Part shown: piece after piece, positions 35,199-47,896 of the stretch
Numbering within the stretch: position 1 is the first letter of the stretch
Layout of the letters: each line of letters starts with the position of its first letter
Source: Volutella citrinella
Taxonomy: Eukaryota; Ascomycota; Sordariomycetes; Hypocreales; Nectriaceae
Length of the DNA: 64,000 nucleotides
Reading direction: 5' to 3'
Assembly (NCBI GenBank): GCA_034401135.1
Contig: JAWZSP010000009.1
Location: forward strand, 1,302,001 to 1,366,000
Made by a program: the position numbers and the translations under genes
Notes under the pieces: model-generated
Told to the model about the DNA's origin: nothing
Databases searched by the model: none
The model's input: the letters and a program-made list of their open reading frames with translations, nothing else

Positions 35199-38100
35199 TG
35201 GTGGCGACGGCGCGCGTGAGCGTGCGGGGTCGCTTTGAGGTAGAGGCAGCTCTAGGGGAGTCGATGACAAGTAGCTGCCAGCTATGGTATTTGAGCGCGC
35301 GTGAGAGGCTGAGGGTAGAGGAGTGAGAGCTTGCTCAGGAAGAGTATCGCAGAGAGTTGTCGTGGAGAGCAGTTGCTGAGTATAGTGTTGGAAGAAAGTT
35401 GCTAAGCAGGTGGCTGAGGCGTGCTAGTGGAGGGGGAGGGTGTGTCGACGTAACCGATGCTCGCTGACTGGAGGCGGCTCCCGGTCGGTGACGCAACGAA
35501 CAGGGGAGTTCCGTGGCAGGCCGTCAGAACTGGTAAGGCCTGGTAGGGGTACCTTAGGTAGCAAACAGATTTCTGCCAACCGTCGGGAAGGAACCGGCGC
35601 TGGACCACCATTGTAGCTTCGGACGTTCGCTACTGCTGGTAATAAGGTGCTGTAAGGCAGGTACGATGGTGAGGGTCCGGGCTAAGGTGCTCTAAAAAGG
35701 CAGACAGCCGAAGGGCGGCTGGGGAAGTGCTTGAGGGCTCCTGACCGGAACACCTCATCGATTGGATGTCAGAAGCCTACAACCGCTTGGCTCTACGGTG
35801 TCTCTGTGCGCCTCATGGCCTCTGGGCGGCCCGCCATCCACCAACAATCCAGGGGGGCGCGCCCCGATCAATGCACCCGACCTGGCAGCACCATTCTCCC
35901 CGCCACCAATGGCTCGGCACGGGTTGGAACTTGGTTGGGTGCAGTGGGCAACAGCTCTCTTGCTTGGGCTATTTTGGGTGGGAGGGGGAGGGGAGCTGAC
36001 GCCGCTTCGTATCGCATCTCGACTCATCTGGCCCTGCATTGCATGCTGCTGCTGCTGAGCTTAGTAGTGTTTGAGGTTTATTATCATTAAGCCTCCCCGA
36101 GAGCCTGAGTGAAAGCCTCGAGCCGGGTGCTTGCCTCATTAGATGCACAAGGAATGGTACCTTGGGTTTCCTGCGATGCCAGGGCTGCAACGGTCCGCCG
36201 AGGCAGCGAGCCGACCCAACGGTGCACAGGGGTTGGGCACTTAGGAGGCGTTTTTTTTTTTTAGAATGGGGCTGCTGATTTATTATTACTGTGTGGTTCA
36301 GTGTTTCCTGTGGTGCTATCACAGGGCTTGCTTTGTATGGGGCAGAGAAGAGTGCTGCTGCCTGGCTCTGCACACCATCAGCAGATGGGAGAAATTCGGG
36401 TGTCCTTTTGTTTCGCTTCTACGCCGCGACACACCTCGAGGCGTTGAAGGTTGTAGTGCACCAAAGCAACCCAGGATAATACGGCAATGCTGTTATTTCC
36501 TGGGCAGTGAGGATGACTCCACTCCGACAGCCCTCGCCGCCGTGCGCCTGTGAATCAGCGGCATCGCGTGGCCGAGCAACGTTGACACAATCATCAGATG
36601 CCCCAGACTCTGCCGTCTTGGCGGACGGCTCGGCGGCCAGTCAGTGGCCACGAGCTCTGTGGCAGATGACCGTAAATTGTAGCATCCGTACTGTACGACA
36701 CTGCGTCGCTGTCGGGGAGGCCGCCGTGTCCATACGAAAGGGCAACAGACGACCGTGGCTGTGCTCCATGCCATGTCTTGGCGGTGCAGGAGTCCCTTTG
36801 GACGAGCAGCGGGAGCCTCGGGGTTGGCCCTATACGGGCTCCATTCTCTACCATTGAGGGAACGTGCATACGGCCTTCTGGAACCTCCTCCTGGAACTTC
36901 CTGGTTCTCCGATGCACACACGCGGCACGGGCTTGGGACGAGCGCCTTAACCGGCCTGGGCTATGACTACTGCACGCGTTGCTGGCGGACGCTTGACTGA
37001 CAGACTGCCCGTCGGGTGGAGAGGTGTTCGCATACGGATCGATCGTCCAGGGGGTACGGTCCTTGCGCCATCCAAAGCCCGCCGTTGCTCGCTCGCTCTC
37101 GAATCGCCATCCCGTCCAGCCCGGATGCTGTGGCTGAGTTTCGCCACGCCACGAGACGTGCGGCCTTGTCTTGCCGACTCGTCATCCACCCAACGTCACA
37201 GGCCCTCGTTCGAAACACACTGCCGGGTCCGCCCTGGTTGGCCTTGTCAAGTTAACCGTTGATTCGTGGGAATGACATGCAGATCGGCGCCTTTTAAGGC
37301 CCAGACGCGCTCCTACTCGCCGGGTTTATTTGCGTGCCCCGGGTTGACTGATGCATCCACAACAGTGCCAGCTGAGGATATACGCTAGAGTTGCTACATG
37401 ACGAGTCCTTTCCTTTTCCTCCTTGGCCGCGTAGCAACCAAAAGAGGAAACTGTTGTTGATGTTCTCTATTTTTATAGGTAGCAAATTGAACTGGCCCGC
37501 CCTTGTTTCTATTTCGAGTCTTTGAGCGCCTTGAGCGTATTGTCCGTCGATCGACTGTTAGTTCCAGACACTAGCCGTAGCTGTATGGAGATGGCATTTG
37601 AAGTCTTTTTTTTTTATCTGAGAGTACGGAGATTACGTGTATTCGTGGGAAAGACCTAACTCGGTGCCCTCGAGGAACTCCTGACTTCTGTAAAGCTTTG
37701 TTGAAGACAAGGCCATGCGACGAGATGAGCTCCCGTTAGCATGGACTCCAACCCACATTCGTCGTCTCGGTTGTTCGTTTTTCACTGCCCCAATGCTTGT
37801 TGCTGTCCTGGCTTGAACCAGCCGTCACGAAGCATCAAGAAGCTACAAAAGTTGTGCCTAGACACCGAAATTTGGTACAGTCAGATGGGTCATCAAGCAT
37901 CGCGAGCTGCTTGGCTTTCTTGCCTAACCATCCCTATACAAAGAAGCACCCCAGGTGCTACATTGGCAACTCTGCGCGTAAATTCTGATCGTCGATGGCC
38001 TTTCCAGATCTTTGCGCCGTCCCCTCACGCTGGGTGACCTCGATCCCTACACTCCCTCAAGCATCTAACCGGCTATAGAACTTGGCAAACCGACCATGAC

Positions 38101-41100
38101 CGGCCGCGACGCACGATGGCAATCGCTCCCTAGTGTAGAAGCGGCAAATGGCATGGTAGACTGATAGAGCTTCTTGGCTCAACCCCCAGCGCTACAGGTG
38201 GAGCTCGAAACCGCAACTTCAAGGTTCATGAGTATTGCCACTCCGCTCCCGGCTTGGCAGGTTAGGCTGGGGCGGTCCTGGCCTTCCACAGCAGCAAGTG
38301 TTCGCGGAGCATTTACCTCTGCCTGTGCCGCATACCATCTCGTTATCTGCATAAATTGACAGACAAGAATGGCTTGCAGATACGGCCAAGGTATAGATGA
38401 TGGCAGACCATGTGTCCGCGTCAACCAAGCCAGCAGCATGCTATCTTCCCTGGGTATGCGCAGCCAGAAAGCGCAGTGTGTCTTACCTTAAGCCGCCGCT
38501 GTCGGTTGCTTGAAGATTAGCTCATAATGTATCAAGTATTTGCGGGATTTCGTATTGTGAAGACGCACAGTGAGGTCATTGAACTTGTTCGTGTTGCTAG
38601 CGGGCTGCAGGAAACAGTTCTTCAATCTTACATGATGCACTGGTATCTGAGGTTAATTGCCCGAAGCCATTGGTCATCCGGCTAGTAAAGAAAAGGGAAA
38701 ACCGTGGGGTATCAATTAGATGCTTCATTCCAAAGTTGATAATTTTACTCATCAGCTTACCAGTTGGTGGAACGTGGCCCGACGTCAGCCTAGTCACTGA
38801 GGCTTGCCCGAGTCCTTAGATACCCAGGCGGAACTTTCATCGCCAGGCCTCCGTGGTACTCTCGGTGTTGCTAGATTCAAAATACGAGGAAGCGGGTGTA
38901 ATCAAGCCAGCCAACATATCCGCAATGAACGAAGGAATCTTTGAACAGCCGGTCCGTCAACATTGTTGCGAAGGGTGCTAGATTCCGGCCTTGATTGAAG
39001 ATACCAGCTACTTGGCAGAATTACCATCAATTTAGGCGTCTCTTACCATGAGAGGGAGGAGTGGCTCCATGAATGATACCGTTGAGCAAACCGAACCGGA
39101 AACAGAGTCACTTCAACCCAGCTTTGCGGCAGCCAAAGGACCCATTCTGGAGAAAAGAGGCCCAATTCAATGTCTGTGAGCAGAACAATTAGTGGCGAGT
39201 GTCACCACTAGCTTCCTGGGTGGGCCTGGCATGGCCTCGAACAAGCTATCGTGAATGGACGGCAAGTCCCTCTATCGAGAATCGAGTAAGAAGCGGAGGT
39301 CATCTTCTGTGGCTCTTGGCGGACATCCTTCCCACATCGCGGGTCCCTGGCTCAAGTCCTGTGGCTCGCCTAACCGAGGCTGGCCCACCCGCCATACGAG
39401 GCTGAGAACACATGGATGTTGTCAAGGATGAACCGCGACACCACACAATCCCTAGAACCGCAACGTCCCAAGACTCAATGTTGAAATACAGGGCCATGCT
39501 GCATCTAGTCGACGTGCGGGATTGAAATGGAGGGAGGACCCTATGAGAACGCGTCGAAATTATGTTGCAATGTTCAAGCTATCCAGTTAGGCTAGCTTCG
39601 CTTGTGGCAAGTGCCTTAGGGCATGCAGCCAAGCAGAAGCAAATGCTGATTCGCAGGCGGCGGACCGAAGTGTGGCCAGCGGGATATCCTGGAATCGAAG
39701 AGGTTGGGTGCAATTCTAACTGGATGGGTCATTGGAGGCTGCCTCTGTCGAATCTGGCGTGCATTGCTTCGGCAATGGTTCAGCCCATGTTTTGACAGCC
39801 GCAGTCTTCACTGGTTACACTGAGTGGCCACCTCCGCCTGTTCTCCCACATCCGCGCACTTAGAATACGGAGGGTAGAGGTGCGAGATTACTGGGATGTT
39901 CACAGCGAAGCCTTATCTCGGGGTATGGCTGTCAGGCACATCTGCTGGTTGTGCTGGTCGAGTCACCGCATATTTCAGAAACGAAACCTTGTGCGGGCTT
40001 GTTTTGGCAGCCAATGCGTTCGCCTGCCTCTTGTCAGGTGGAAGAATCCAAGCGAGACAGCCGTGCCACGCGCATGGCCTCGTATGGTTTCCCCAAGGGA
40101 CTTGAGTAGTCTGGCTCTTCTCAACGAGGCATGGCTGGGGCGGTCGGTGTCAAGCTGACACCCGAGGCAGAGCCTATCATGAGCAGGCTCGGTGCTCCTC
40201 AGCGGCTCGTGCTACGGTAGGTAGTACTCCGTCGCCCTCGACCGCCAGAGGGCGGAGGCCGTCTTACTCGACCTCCCGTCTGGCCATGCAGGCAAAGCCG
40301 CCTCATGCATTCGTTGGACAGTTGTCCAAGCACGGTGTGGCCCACTGAGAGCAGCAGAAGGCTGAGAGGGGTCAGGCGAGTGTGTGCGCTATTACTGCAC
40401 CGGCAGTGGCAGTCTGGCACCGACTCTGGCCTGGCATTACTCTGCATCATCGTCTGGAGCCCAACGGTCACGGTCAACGGGCATGTGGCTGGCATTGGTT
40501 GAAAGCGGACTATGTGGACAAAAAGACACGGGCCAAAAAGAGGGGTATGTTGACAGAGGGCCAGACTCGGAGCCGGTCACGGTGATGCAGCATGGCGAGG
40601 CCACACATCAATGGACATGCCACCAGCCAGAGGGCGATCTGCTGCGAATGACTGGGCTCGGAATCGTTTGTGCACAAACTGGCGTGGGTATATTGGCAGC
40701 CGGCTGAAGAGGGCGTGGTTCTGGAACTCGACCCTTGTTTGCGCGGCCGGCGGCCGACGAAGTGATGGGCAAATTCGGTGAAAGTTTGGGCGGGATGTAC
40801 AGCGGGGACGCAAGCCTCGCGCCTGCGATTGGAGCCTTGGTCAGCCCTCAAGCCAGCCTGCTGCGTGTGCGCGGTGGTTGCTCGTGCAGAATGTCTGTAT
40901 GATAGCAAGACGAGAGACCAATGGCACGCTTGGGCATGGTGACATGGCAATGGGATGCCCAGCAGACGGGCAGGGTTGGATCATTGGATGCACCGATGCA
41001 GCGTGTCTTCGGCTCCATGACCCATGTGGGCCGCGGGATGCGACGGCCTCGCCCAGCCCGGCCCCAGTGCGACGGAGGCCGTTGTGCTTGACCGTGTCGG

Positions 41101-42529
41101 AGCTGTTTTACCTGGCTCTCTTTTGTTTTGCGGTGGGATGATTCTGGGATGTGCCCGACTTGGCCGATCCCAAGTCGCCAGCACAGTCATCCTGCCTAGG
41201 GGGCTTTTAGCAAGTCCAACTCTTGATGCCTGCTGCTCACCCTGAATGGTAGATGGAGGACGAGGTCCCTGCTAGTATTCTTTTCGGGGACCATTTGGCG
41301 CAACGCCTCTGCACCCTGGAACAGAAGCCTTGGGAGCATTGGCAGCCTTGGGACCCTCTGAGGCCTCGGGAGCCTAAGGAAGCCTAAGGCGGCTTATTTG
41401 ATGGATGACGGGCGGAACATGGGGGCTGGCCCATTGTGACGAGTCTCAGACACTCACACAAGAAGAAGCCGAGGGGAGGGGAAGAGCCGGGAGGGGAACA
41501 AGAGGCTGATGAGCACCGGTGACCGGCGGGTGTTGTCACTGGTGCGGAGTATCGCACACAGTGTTGCTGTGCCCAAAGTCGAAGCCCCTCTTTGAGCCTA
41601 TCTCACTGGCTGAGGCGCACCACCTGCCGCCCGCCACTACATCTCAGCTGCTATTGCGAAGAGAGATCCAGCAGGACTAATGCTGCTATCCCTGGGTGGG
41701 CTTGAATTCTGCCGCCGCCCTACCTGTAAAGGCCAAATAGTACAGTAGTAGTGCTAGTAGGAGTCGGTAAGGTACTCAACAGCAAGACCCGACCACTGCT
41801 CCTACCTCGCCTCTCCTTCGATACGCATGTAGCCGCCCGCCCCTTCCATCTGAACCCAGCCCAGTGGGAGCAGGCTGGCCCACGCTCCTGCCTCCTGCCT
41901 TTCCCCACCCTGGCGAGGGATATAGCCCCATCCGCCGTCCCCGGGACATGGCCTTTGCTCGCCTACGAGCCAATCACCGCCCGTGCATCGTCCTAGAGCC
42001 ACGACAGCCTCGCCGAGCCTCGACCCCCCAGTGGGAAGCCTCCGCCAGCCTTATTCCCTCCTCACTGCCCTCCTCTTCTGGCACTCTCGCTCTCGCTGTG
42101 CCTCCCGCCGCCTCTCCTTCCACCCTCTTCCCAGACAACACGGTCTGCCATTTTACAGCCCACGAGCCACGGCCACCTTTCAATTTTTTCTCCCACTTTT
42201 CGGGCCTGGCTTCGTGTTCTAGTCTCGCATTCCCAGTCCCGATTACCTTGCTGGCGAGTCTCGCACGTCCACTGGGCTGAGGTGCATTTCGGGCTCTGAA
42301 CCCCAGCAGCGCCTGGGTCCATTTGCTCCTCGAGCCCGCTCGACTCCTCGCACGTCCCGACATCTTGAGCAAGCCCTCCAGAAATATTGCTCGCCTCGCT
42401 GCCTCGACGGCACTAGCTCGCTATTGATAAATCGATTCTTCCATTCCCACCACCAGTCAATGACCCGCGGCGAACTGATCTGCGACGACTTGAGCCCGGC
42501 CTCCGCCTAATCCCGTCCTCCGACCGTCC
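35199..42529. other. Long gene-poor tract
   Basis: Upstream of the patatin-like gene and of the caspase-like gene, which diverge. No supported gene in 7.3 kb; open frames are short and unrecognised. A 12-T run lies at about 36251-36262. The last 700 bp (41.8-42.5 kb) are strongly CT-rich, as expected of the promoter and leader of the caspase-like gene. Confidence 0.5.
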
Positions 42530-45178
42530 ATGGAGCCCTCCACCAAGAAACGGAAGCTGGCCCCAAAGGTCAATGCAGCTCCTCCCAACCCAGCTCAGGC
42601 CGGTCCATACCCTCACGAATCGGTTAGACCTTTACCCATTGCCCCGTCGCGTTCATCGAGCGAGTTTCGCTAACCCCTCTGCCTTACAGCCGCAGCAGCA
42701 CTATCCCGTACAAGAAGCACCGCCACCTGCCGGCGAGCGCCATGATTTCGAATCGTTTGCCCGACATCTGCAAGATGCAGCTATGCTCATCCAGCGACAG
42801 ACAGAACGCTTGCCTTACACGGACGTCTCGGTTCTGCTACTACGATGGGAGGAGGATACAAGTGTTGACAAAGATTTAGTCGGTCTGGAACAAGTTCTAC
42901 AAAAAGAATTCAACTTTCGCACAGAGCGTTGGCACATCCCCACAGTCGCCAACCCCAGCATCAAGTTGGGTGTACAAATGGCCTCGTTTCTCGAGCACGC
43001 CAGAGCCAATCATCTCTTGATCATCTACTATGCTGGCCACGGCTACGTTGGGGGTGACGGCCAGCTGTATTGGGCTTGGTGAGTATAGAGCACCTGCAAC
43101 GCACGGTTTGGCCCACCTTCTGACATCTTTGAAGCAACTCACGGGATGATACTGCAAAGCTCAAGTGGGATGGTGTCCGTTGCCTGTTCGAAGATGCTCA
43201 GTCTGACATTCTTTTGCTGCTCGATACATGCACCATTCCCGAGGCCCCTGTGGCCGGTAGCCATGGAGTCAAGCAGGCCATCGCAGCTGGCACCCCGGAT
43301 CGTAGCCAACCGGAGGCCTCAGAACGTTCCTTTACTGCTAATTTGTCGGAAGTGCTGCATAAGCTCAGTGGTTCTGGTCGCTCATTCAGTCTTCAACGGC
43401 TCCATGAGGAACTTTTATCTCGCAGACAGCAGCAACAGGCATCACAAGCACCGAGGGCCCCCAATGGAGCGCCAGCACACCATCCGCCTGCCGCACAGAC
43501 TCCAGTGTTTTTCACCCTCACTCCAGGAAAGGGTCATAGCATTAGCTTGGGCCCCCTTCCCGCTCGTGGATCAGCGTTGCCCAATGGTAACGAGCCTGAG
43601 GGCCCAAGAGACCGTGAGGATCAACTGATTGACCCCGAGTCTGTGGTCGATCTCCGTTTCGATGAACCCCGCATTCTTGTCTGCACCACTTTTGTAGGCG
43701 ATGCTAGTCCTGACATGTCCTACTTCTCTCAGTGGCTGCACAACACACCGGCCCTGGGCGGGACGATCGCCGTTGAAGGCATGTTCTTGGGCCCCCCTAC
43801 CATGCTGTTAATATCCATGCCCCATTCCATCTGGAATGTGGTGCAGCATGATAAGGTCTGTTGTTTCCTGGGCTACATAAGTTCGCACAACATGATCCAT
43901 CTCTACCAGAAGTTGGTTGGCTCATCTGGCATCAAACCGCCGTCGAGGGAGGCAGACGGAGGCCGTACGTTGCTCCCACCACACGAACCGATAGCGGTGA
44001 CGCCCACACGCTACCGCCGAGAAGTTGAGGGACATGAGCAAGGCTTTAAGCCCAAGTCGCGAGATGGACCGGCGTCAGTGGACCGCCCGGAATACATTCC
44101 GCAAACCAGTCCCTCTACCGCTTATGCGGCGGCCGGCGCGGCTACTGCCCAAATCAAGGCTAAGCATGAGGTTGAGGACTCTGCTGAGATGCAGGAGGCC
44201 GCGGAACAGCTGAAGGCACTAAGCCATGTTCGCCATCGAAGCGACGATGCCACGCCCAAGGCGGACCGTCCCCGAACCATTCTGCCCGATGGCCTACCTG
44301 AGAGTCGGCATGACCACAACGCTCGCAATGCCAACGAAGCAGGCGACGATTCGATGGTTTCGATGGACTACAAAATGACTCCAAACCGGGTAAAGGTTCC
44401 TCGACGGGCTTTGCCCAAGCACGACACTCGTTGCGGCCATTGCAGCCATGCACCCTTCAAGGACAGCTCGTCTCTCCGAAAGCACATTGCGGCCGCCCAC
44501 ACCCGGCCGTTCCCCTGTGCGTTCTCATTTGCAGGCTGTGCAAGCACCTTTGGGTCCAAGAACGAATGGAAGCGACACATTGCTTCACAGCACCTCTGCC
44601 TCCAGTACTACCGCTGCTCCCAGTGTCCTCAAAGCACGGCAGAGGGCAAGGGTAACGAATTTAACCGCAAGGATCTGTTCACTCAGCATCTCCGCCGCAT
44701 GCATGCTCCATTTCAGATCAAGAGGGCCCTAGTCAAGGGCGATAGCAAGCTGCAGACAGAATGGGAAGGGCACGTTAAGGATATGCAGCAATCTTGCCTC
44801 GTTCAGCGGCGCCACCCTCCGCAGAAGTCTGCATGCCCCAAGGCTGGCTGCCAGAGCACATTCGAGGGCCCCACATCCTGGGATGAATGGACTGAACATG
44901 TGGGCCGACACATGGAAAAGGGCGAAGCTCAAGGTTTGGGCTTCGATGCCCTCCTCGCGAAGTGGGCAGTGGAAGAAGGCATAGTTGAATCCAAAGGCGA
45001 AAATGACTATCGACTTTGTGGAGGAAATGGCATGGGTGGCGGGACCGCTGGGAGCGGACCGCCGGCTCTCGACCACAAGGACTCGCTGCCGTTGTCGGTT
45101 GCCGAGAGCTCACAAGAAGATGCTCCTGCCTCGGAAGCAAAGGCAGAGGAGGATAAGATGGAGGTGGACCCGGCATAA
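42530..45178 (+). CDS. Caspase-like (peptidase C14-type) protein fused to C2H2 zinc fingers
   Basis: 841 aa from exons 42530-42622, 42690-43078 and 43135-45178 (introns of 67 and 56 nt; phases close). The start ATG is followed by a basic KKRK patch, a possible nuclear signal. Residues about 50-260 form a caspase-like domain: VSVLLLRWEED, then a hydrophobic strand with the catalytic His in LLIIYYAGHG (His148), then DILLLLDTC (Cys193) followed by a helical FTANLSEVLHKLSGSGRSFS part. The 45-residue His-Cys spacing suits caspases and metacaspases. A conserved-looking domain of unknown type covers about residues 330-425, then an acidic/basic linker, then three C2H2-type fingers at about 594-684 (CGHC...HIAAAH; CAFSFAGC...HIASQH; CSQC...HLRRMH) and a fourth CPKAGC...H-x3-H at about 727-752. 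It could cleave a target or act as a transcriptional cell-death regulator; protease activity is unproven. Confidence 0.88.
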
Positions 45179-47005
45179 GGGACTGCTGTCATGTGCCACA
45201 CTGGAGTTGGAGTTATGTTTGGCTTTCCCACGATGAAAATGACGACAAGGGCGGGGTTTACGACATTTACGACATTCACGACATGATTTAGCGGCTGATT
45301 GGAGAGATGGAGCTATGCACGGCCTCGGCGATTGCTCTGCTAGCATGGAAGAGTCAACGACTAGGCGTTTGCGGGGATTTATGAGACGGGCTCGATTGGC
45401 GGGAAAAGACTGAACATACACGATGTCAGAGTACGACGGTTCGGCGGTGTTCTTGCAGGTAAAAGACTCGGAATCGACCTACCCGAGTTGTAAGAGACAG
45501 TGTGATGAACAACTTTACTCGAGGCGCTCGCTTGACCAGGATAGATGACCACGAATGATGCCGTTTTCTTATGATTGCTGAATACATGATCCCTTTTTGC
45601 AGTGACAGGCCCTGGCTTACTCGAGGAGCTGTGCTGCATCAGGACGTTGCTCTCCTAGCCGAGACTGCAGCGCGAGAACAGACTTATTTCTCATGCCTTT
45701 TCATTTTGAGGCTTCGTGGAGGATCAACTGAAACCTGAGTGACAGCGCCACGATGATTGTATCGTGTTTACTGTCTCTGCATGGTGGACGCCAGCGTCGG
45801 GGCCATTTTCTTTCTGCCGGACCCGAGCCCGGGTCAGGTGCCAGCCAACCGGACGGGGGCTCGCCGAATTGAGAGATATACTTAGAGTAGGCGCGGGCGA
45901 GAAGGGCTGTGACTCTCTGCCATGGCACAGAACAGCTTTCAATGGGCCTGCACTCTGGCACTCTGGCTGCGCCGCCGTGCATGATGCTCAACGGCCCCCA
46001 AGACCCATCTCGCGCTGACAGAGCCAATGATGGTGATGCGGGGGCCACCAGAGGTGAGACTGGCGCACCTTGGCACCGTACCAGGGGCCCAGAGTCCTGC
46101 CATGACAATGTTTAGTAGGGCTAGTCCCCTACCAGGGCGAGTCGTGCGCTGTAGACGTTGAAGCTCACCACTTGATTGATACCAGAGGCGAGATCAGTTG
46201 AGGCGACAGCAGACGCTGGCATGAGTTCGCGAGGAATGAAGCAGCAGGTTCCCAGAGCTCAATTGCAATTAAATCAAGAAGAAGCAAATCCCTTCCAAGT
46301 CTATCCGTTCTACTTGCCCTTTCCATTGGTGCTCTGACACAGGATTCAGTGTGCTTAGCCAAGGGCCATGGATCTGGTCCAACTGCGGTGGTGCTGTTTG
46401 TTCGCAACAGCACAGCTGCAAAGGCAGCATCTCCCTTGACCCACTCAATGAATACAAAAATAACCGCATGGTGATCAATTCTGAGTAGTAGTACAGCCGC
46501 AGCGTGACGCGCGCCAAGAGCAACATCGGCGAAAGTAACAGCGGCTTACATCGCACGGGGAGACATGCGCCAAGAGGCTGAGCAGCTCTCACACCGCGGA
46601 GGCGGCTTCTGAGTCCCCACCGCAAGATAGGCCGGGGGGTGCTCTGGTATCTGATAGTGTTTTGTTTCAAATAGACTACCAATAATGGAAGCTGGGCTGT
46701 GTGCAGGTATTACCAGAGTCGACGCTGCGGGTTTTGATGGCTGTGGAGTTTGACACGGGGGAAACACAGCATCAATGCCCCATGGCTGTGTGTGATGGCT
46801 GCGGAAACGCAAGATATGAGTGAGATGGGCAATACAATAGACAGTGATATGTATAAGTATGGGCTGGGTCTCCGTAGAAAACGAATTCATTCTCATCATC
46901 ACATCAAACAATCAGAACAACCCAAGAAAGACTCCAACTCTCAACTCACCACACTTCACTTACAACTCCTCGCACTCCAATCTTGTACCCTCCCCAACAT
47001 TCACC
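45179..47005. other. Intergenic region with small tandem repeat
   Basis: 3' flank of the caspase-like gene and promoter of the secreted-protein gene. Contains three tandem nonamers (TTTACGACA twice, then TTCACGACA) at 45257-45283. No further gene supported. Confidence 0.55.
46852..46857 (+). promoter_or_regulatory. Possible TATA element of the secreted-protein gene
   Basis: TATAAG within GTATAAGTATGG, about 150 bp before the ATG at 47006. The stretch between is A/C-rich (many CAA/ACA), typical of a fungal 5' leader. Confidence 0.45.
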
Positions 47006-47449
47006 ATGCAGTTCAAGTTTGCCCTCACTCTCCTGGCCACTCTGGCGGCCCTCGTTGTCGGAGCCCCCCTCGAGGCCGGCGAGGCGAGCGTGGCCACACT
47101 TGAGAAGCGCGACCGCATCCCTGCCAAGGAGAACTCGGTCAAGTGCATCCAGTACTCGACCTTCCTGGGCGAGTGGACGTACGAGGTGCGCCTGTGGAAG
47201 AACTCGATGGGCTGGGTCGACATGTGCAACGCACTCAAGAAGGAGATGGACATGCAGCTGTCCAACACGTGCGGCATCCGCCACTCGGAGAAGTGCACGC
47301 TCGACATCAACTTCCCGCCCATCAAGAAGTGGAAGTTCAAGGCGTCGACGCACTGCGATGCCAACGCAATCAACGATGTCATCAAGGAGGCCACGGGACT
47401 GAAGTCGAACTGCGAGATTAGCTGGAACGGCGGCTTCAAGGACAACTAG
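47006..47449 (+). CDS. Small secreted cysteine-rich protein with Kex2 propeptide site
   Basis: 147-aa single-exon protein, family not recognised. Residues 1-20 form a clear signal peptide (MQFKFALTLLATLAALVVGA), followed by a short acidic propeptide ending at Lys34-Arg35, a Kex2-type dibasic site. The mature 112 residues contain six cysteines (47, 74, 89, 97, 117, 136), compatible with three disulfides, plus several Trp. Coding sequence strongly prefers G/C in third positions, which opens long antisense frames and suggests efficient expression. Size, secretion, pro-site and cysteine content fit an extracellular effector, defence or antimicrobial-like protein, but no homology is claimed. The start is the first ATG after an A/C-rich leader (ACCATGC context). 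Confidence 0.85.
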   Translation: MQFKFALTLLATLAALVVGAPLEAGEASVATLEKRDRIPAKENSVKCIQYSTFLGEWTYEVRLWKNSMGWVDMCNALKKEMDMQLSNTCGIRHSEKCTLDINFPPIKKWKFKASTHCDANAINDVIKEATGLKSNCEISWNGGFKDN

Positions 47450-47896
47450 AGGGTCAAGCTCTGGGTTTGAAGGATGGATGGATGGCGGGCACTTTGGCAG
47501 GGAGCTGGCACTCGGGATTATGGGCATTGCATTGCATGGTTTGGGACACGATTTTGATTTGGTTTGGTTTAGAATGGTATATTGGACCGGTTTAGTGACA
47601 CTTCAACGAGCTATAGCAGTACACGAGCTGCTTTATATGAAGACTAACTCGCATGAAAGTGATTGAATGCATGCACTTGGCACACAACGAATGATGCCAG
47701 CCCCAACGCCAATGCTTCTCAGCATAGAGCAAACTCCCTCCAGTTGCTTGCCATCGTCAGTAATCTCATATATCCTTTTTGGGCAAGGCCAAAAAATCCT
47801 CCCCTTCACTTTTCCAGCTCAAAATCGGGGCTCTGTGTGTAAAGAGACACAGAGATATATACATGTGGGTTGTGGGTGTTGTATAGGTAGTGCCCA
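47450..47896. other. Convergent intergenic region
   Basis: 447 bp between the stops of the secreted-protein gene (plus) and the 70-aa gene (minus). Nothing but 3' flanks is visible. Confidence 0.5.

Noticed and set aside
39330..39400. Possible tRNA-like sequence (GGTTAGGCG and a weak B-box-like element)
   Set aside because: No acceptor stem closes and the A and B boxes lie on incompatible strands. Not a cloverleaf.
46946..47527. 193-codon frame antisense to the secreted protein, and further long frames antisense to the 60.7-62.0 kb gene
   Set aside because: They mirror the strong G/C third-position bias of the real genes. The sense strand has the signal peptide, Kex2 site or conserved helices.
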